A stretch of DNA of 5,709 nt. It comes from Clostridia bacterium. GTDB lineage: Bacteria; Bacillota; Clostridia; Oscillospirales; Acutalibacteraceae. The stretch spans positions 1 through 5,709 of the forward strand of contig CAAFXS010000005.1 of NCBI GenBank assembly GCA_900767025.1. The letters run 5' to 3'. Below the pieces are notes generated by a model. The model saw nothing but the letters and a program-made list of their open reading frames with translations. It did no database searches and was not told where the DNA came from. The translations under genes and the position numbers were made by a program. Every line of letters begins with the position of its first letter. Position 1 is the stretch's first letter. Shown one piece after another: positions 4,851-5,709 of the stretch.

Positions 4851-4879
4851 TTGCCTGTACCACCTCCTTGTGATATTAT
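4851..4879 (+). promoter_or_regulatory. Possible promoter for the divergent rightward gene
   Basis: TTGCCT (4851-4856), a 17-nt spacer and TATTAT (4874-4879) give a moderate sigma-A-type match, predicting a leader of about 90 nt before the ATG at 4976. A perfect TTGACA at 4930-4935 exists closer in but has no acceptable -10 and would leave no leader. The same AT-rich bases read leftward as CATAAT, so a promoter for the HTH gene may overlap. Confidence 0.35.
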
Positions 4880-4920
4880 GGTAGCAGAATTGAACAGCAC
4901 CCCTCAACTTTTTGCGTGAT

Positions 4921-4956
4921 GAATTGATGTTGACATTTTTTTGCAAAGATCAATTC
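4921..4956. repeat. 8-bp inverted repeat, possible operator
   Basis: GAATTGAT (4921-4928) and ATCAATTC (4949-4956) are perfect inverted repeats 20 bp apart, and a third partial copy GAATTGA lies at 4887-4893. They sit between the divergent HTH gene and the rightward gene, just before the latter's ribosome binding site. Binding sites for the neighbouring HTH protein are an obvious possibility, but this is inference only. Confidence 0.4.
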
Positions 4957-4975
4957 TTCACAAGGAGATAGCAAA

Positions 4976-5709
4976 ATGTCATTTGAATTAAGATTCGATA
5001 AAAAGAAAAGAGCATTCACATTGTCGAGTGGACAATACGAATACTCTAATACAGTTAATGATGAAGTTATTAAAATTGTTACGCTTGATACTATATCTCT
5101 TAGAAGAAGATTGTTCTTTACGAAGGAGCATATTGATTACAAATACGAATATCTCAAGGAAAGTATAAACGAAATAATAGAGTTGCTTTCAACTGATTTA
5201 CCGTCAATTGCAGAACTCATAAGTGATGAATACAAGTCAACTGACATTGAACGATGCTATGATGATTTATATAACCTATTCTTTTTGATTTTGTTTGACG
5301 GTTCACAATTAACAGAACTTGCTATATCACAAAACGAATGTGAAGACAGATACTCTTTACCAAGATTAGAAGCAATTCCAAACTTTAATGCTAATGTTGA
5401 GATTAATTACAGTGAATGCAAAACAAATTATTGTTATATCATCAATAGCGTAACCGAATACATCAATATTCTGTTTTATACTTTTGTTAGTAGCAACCCT
5501 ATTGTGTCAGTTTGCAATAATTGTGATAGACTGTTTGTTCCTAAAACAAAAAAGTTAACCTTGTATTGTGATAGAGTAACAAATGAACATACTACCTGCA
5601 AGCAAATCGGTGCAAAGAATAAGCATAATGACAAGATAGAAACCGACCCTGTGCTGAAGGCATATCAGTTAGAAAAACACAGAATAGAAATGTATTGCCT
5701 TCGCAGTAA
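4976..5709 (+). CDS. Zinc-finger-like protein resembling DUF6076 proteins (partial, runs off the window)
   Basis: The frame is open from ATG 4976 for 244 codons to the window edge, and the C-terminus is missing. AAGGAGA (4962-4968) lies 7 nt before the ATG. The N-terminal 170 residues are helical and mostly polar, with a hydrophobic stretch near 99-108 (YNLFFLILFD). At residues 180-208 there is a four-cysteine pattern: CNNCDRLFVP (C180, C183), LYCDR (C198) and TTCKQIGAKNK (C208). This C-x2-C-x14-C-x9-C motif with the following basic helix resembles the conserved end of DUF6076-type proteins common in Clostridia elements, whose function is unknown to me. A nucleic-acid-binding zinc ribbon is a reasonable guess. 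It is transcribed away from the mobilization cluster and may be cargo or a regulator. Confidence 0.75.
   Translation, partial: MSFELRFDKKKRAFTLSSGQYEYSNTVNDEVIKIVTLDTISLRRRLFFTKEHIDYKYEYLKESINEIIELLSTDLPSIAELISDEYKSTDIERCYDDLYNLFFLILFDGSQLTELAISQNECEDRYSLPRLEAIPNFNANVEINYSECKTNYCYIINSVTEYINILFYTFVSSNPIVSVCNNCDRLFVPKTKKLTLYCDRVTNEHTTCKQIGAKNKHNDKIETDPVLKAYQLEKHRIEMYCLRS

Noticed and set aside
4930..4958. TTGACA at 4930 as the -35 of the rightward gene
   Set aside because: No acceptable -10 lies 16-18 bp downstream, and transcription would begin at the ribosome binding site. The 4851-4879 pair is a better, still weak, candidate.
1..5709. CRISPR array, rRNA or tRNA genes, or insertion sequence ends
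   Set aside because: No regularly spaced repeats, no structured RNA gene signatures and no transposase or terminal inverted repeats were seen in the window.

Overview
The window looks like part of a mobilizable or conjugative element from a low-GC Gram-positive bacterium, most likely a gut-type Clostridia. The grounds are the AT-rich sequence, the strong AGGAGG-type ribosome binding sites, and the gene set: MOBP-type relaxase, MobC, excisionase and tyrosine integrase. No single feature fixes the genus, and neither end of the element can be located with confidence.

Layout from left to right. Positions 1-208 have no gene. They hold a 17-bp direct repeat (1-17 and 141-157), two hairpins, and a near-consensus promoter whose -35 lies inside the second repeat copy. 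A class I SAM-dependent methyltransferase (209-955, +) follows and is closed by a hairpin terminator (1000-1029). From there to 4799 every gene reads leftward, so in transcription order they are: a small winged-helix/HTH protein (4799-4515, TTG start); a roughly 320-bp non-coding stretch rich in inverted repeats that is the best oriT candidate; mobC (4190-3879, apparently with an ATT start); the relaxase (3892-2561, overlapping mobC by 14 nt); a membrane-anchored small protein nested in another frame of the relaxase gene (3126-2764); an excisionase-like HTH protein (2510-2316); and the integrase (2234-1032). A divergent rightward gene starts at 4976 and runs off the window. It encodes a protein with a C-terminal four-cysteine motif resembling DUF6076-type proteins.

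How it probably works together (inference from the families). Int and Xis would integrate and excise the element. MobC and the relaxase would bind and nick the oriT just upstream of mobC. The nested coiled-coil/membrane protein could play the part that MobB/MbeB-like proteins play in ColE1-type mobilization systems. No coupling protein or type IV secretion gene is visible, which suits a mobilizable element using a helper, although the element continues beyond the window. The points most worth following up are the gene nested inside the relaxase, the probable ATT start of mobC, and the 13-bp perfect stem-loop directly in front of the integrase ribosome binding site.
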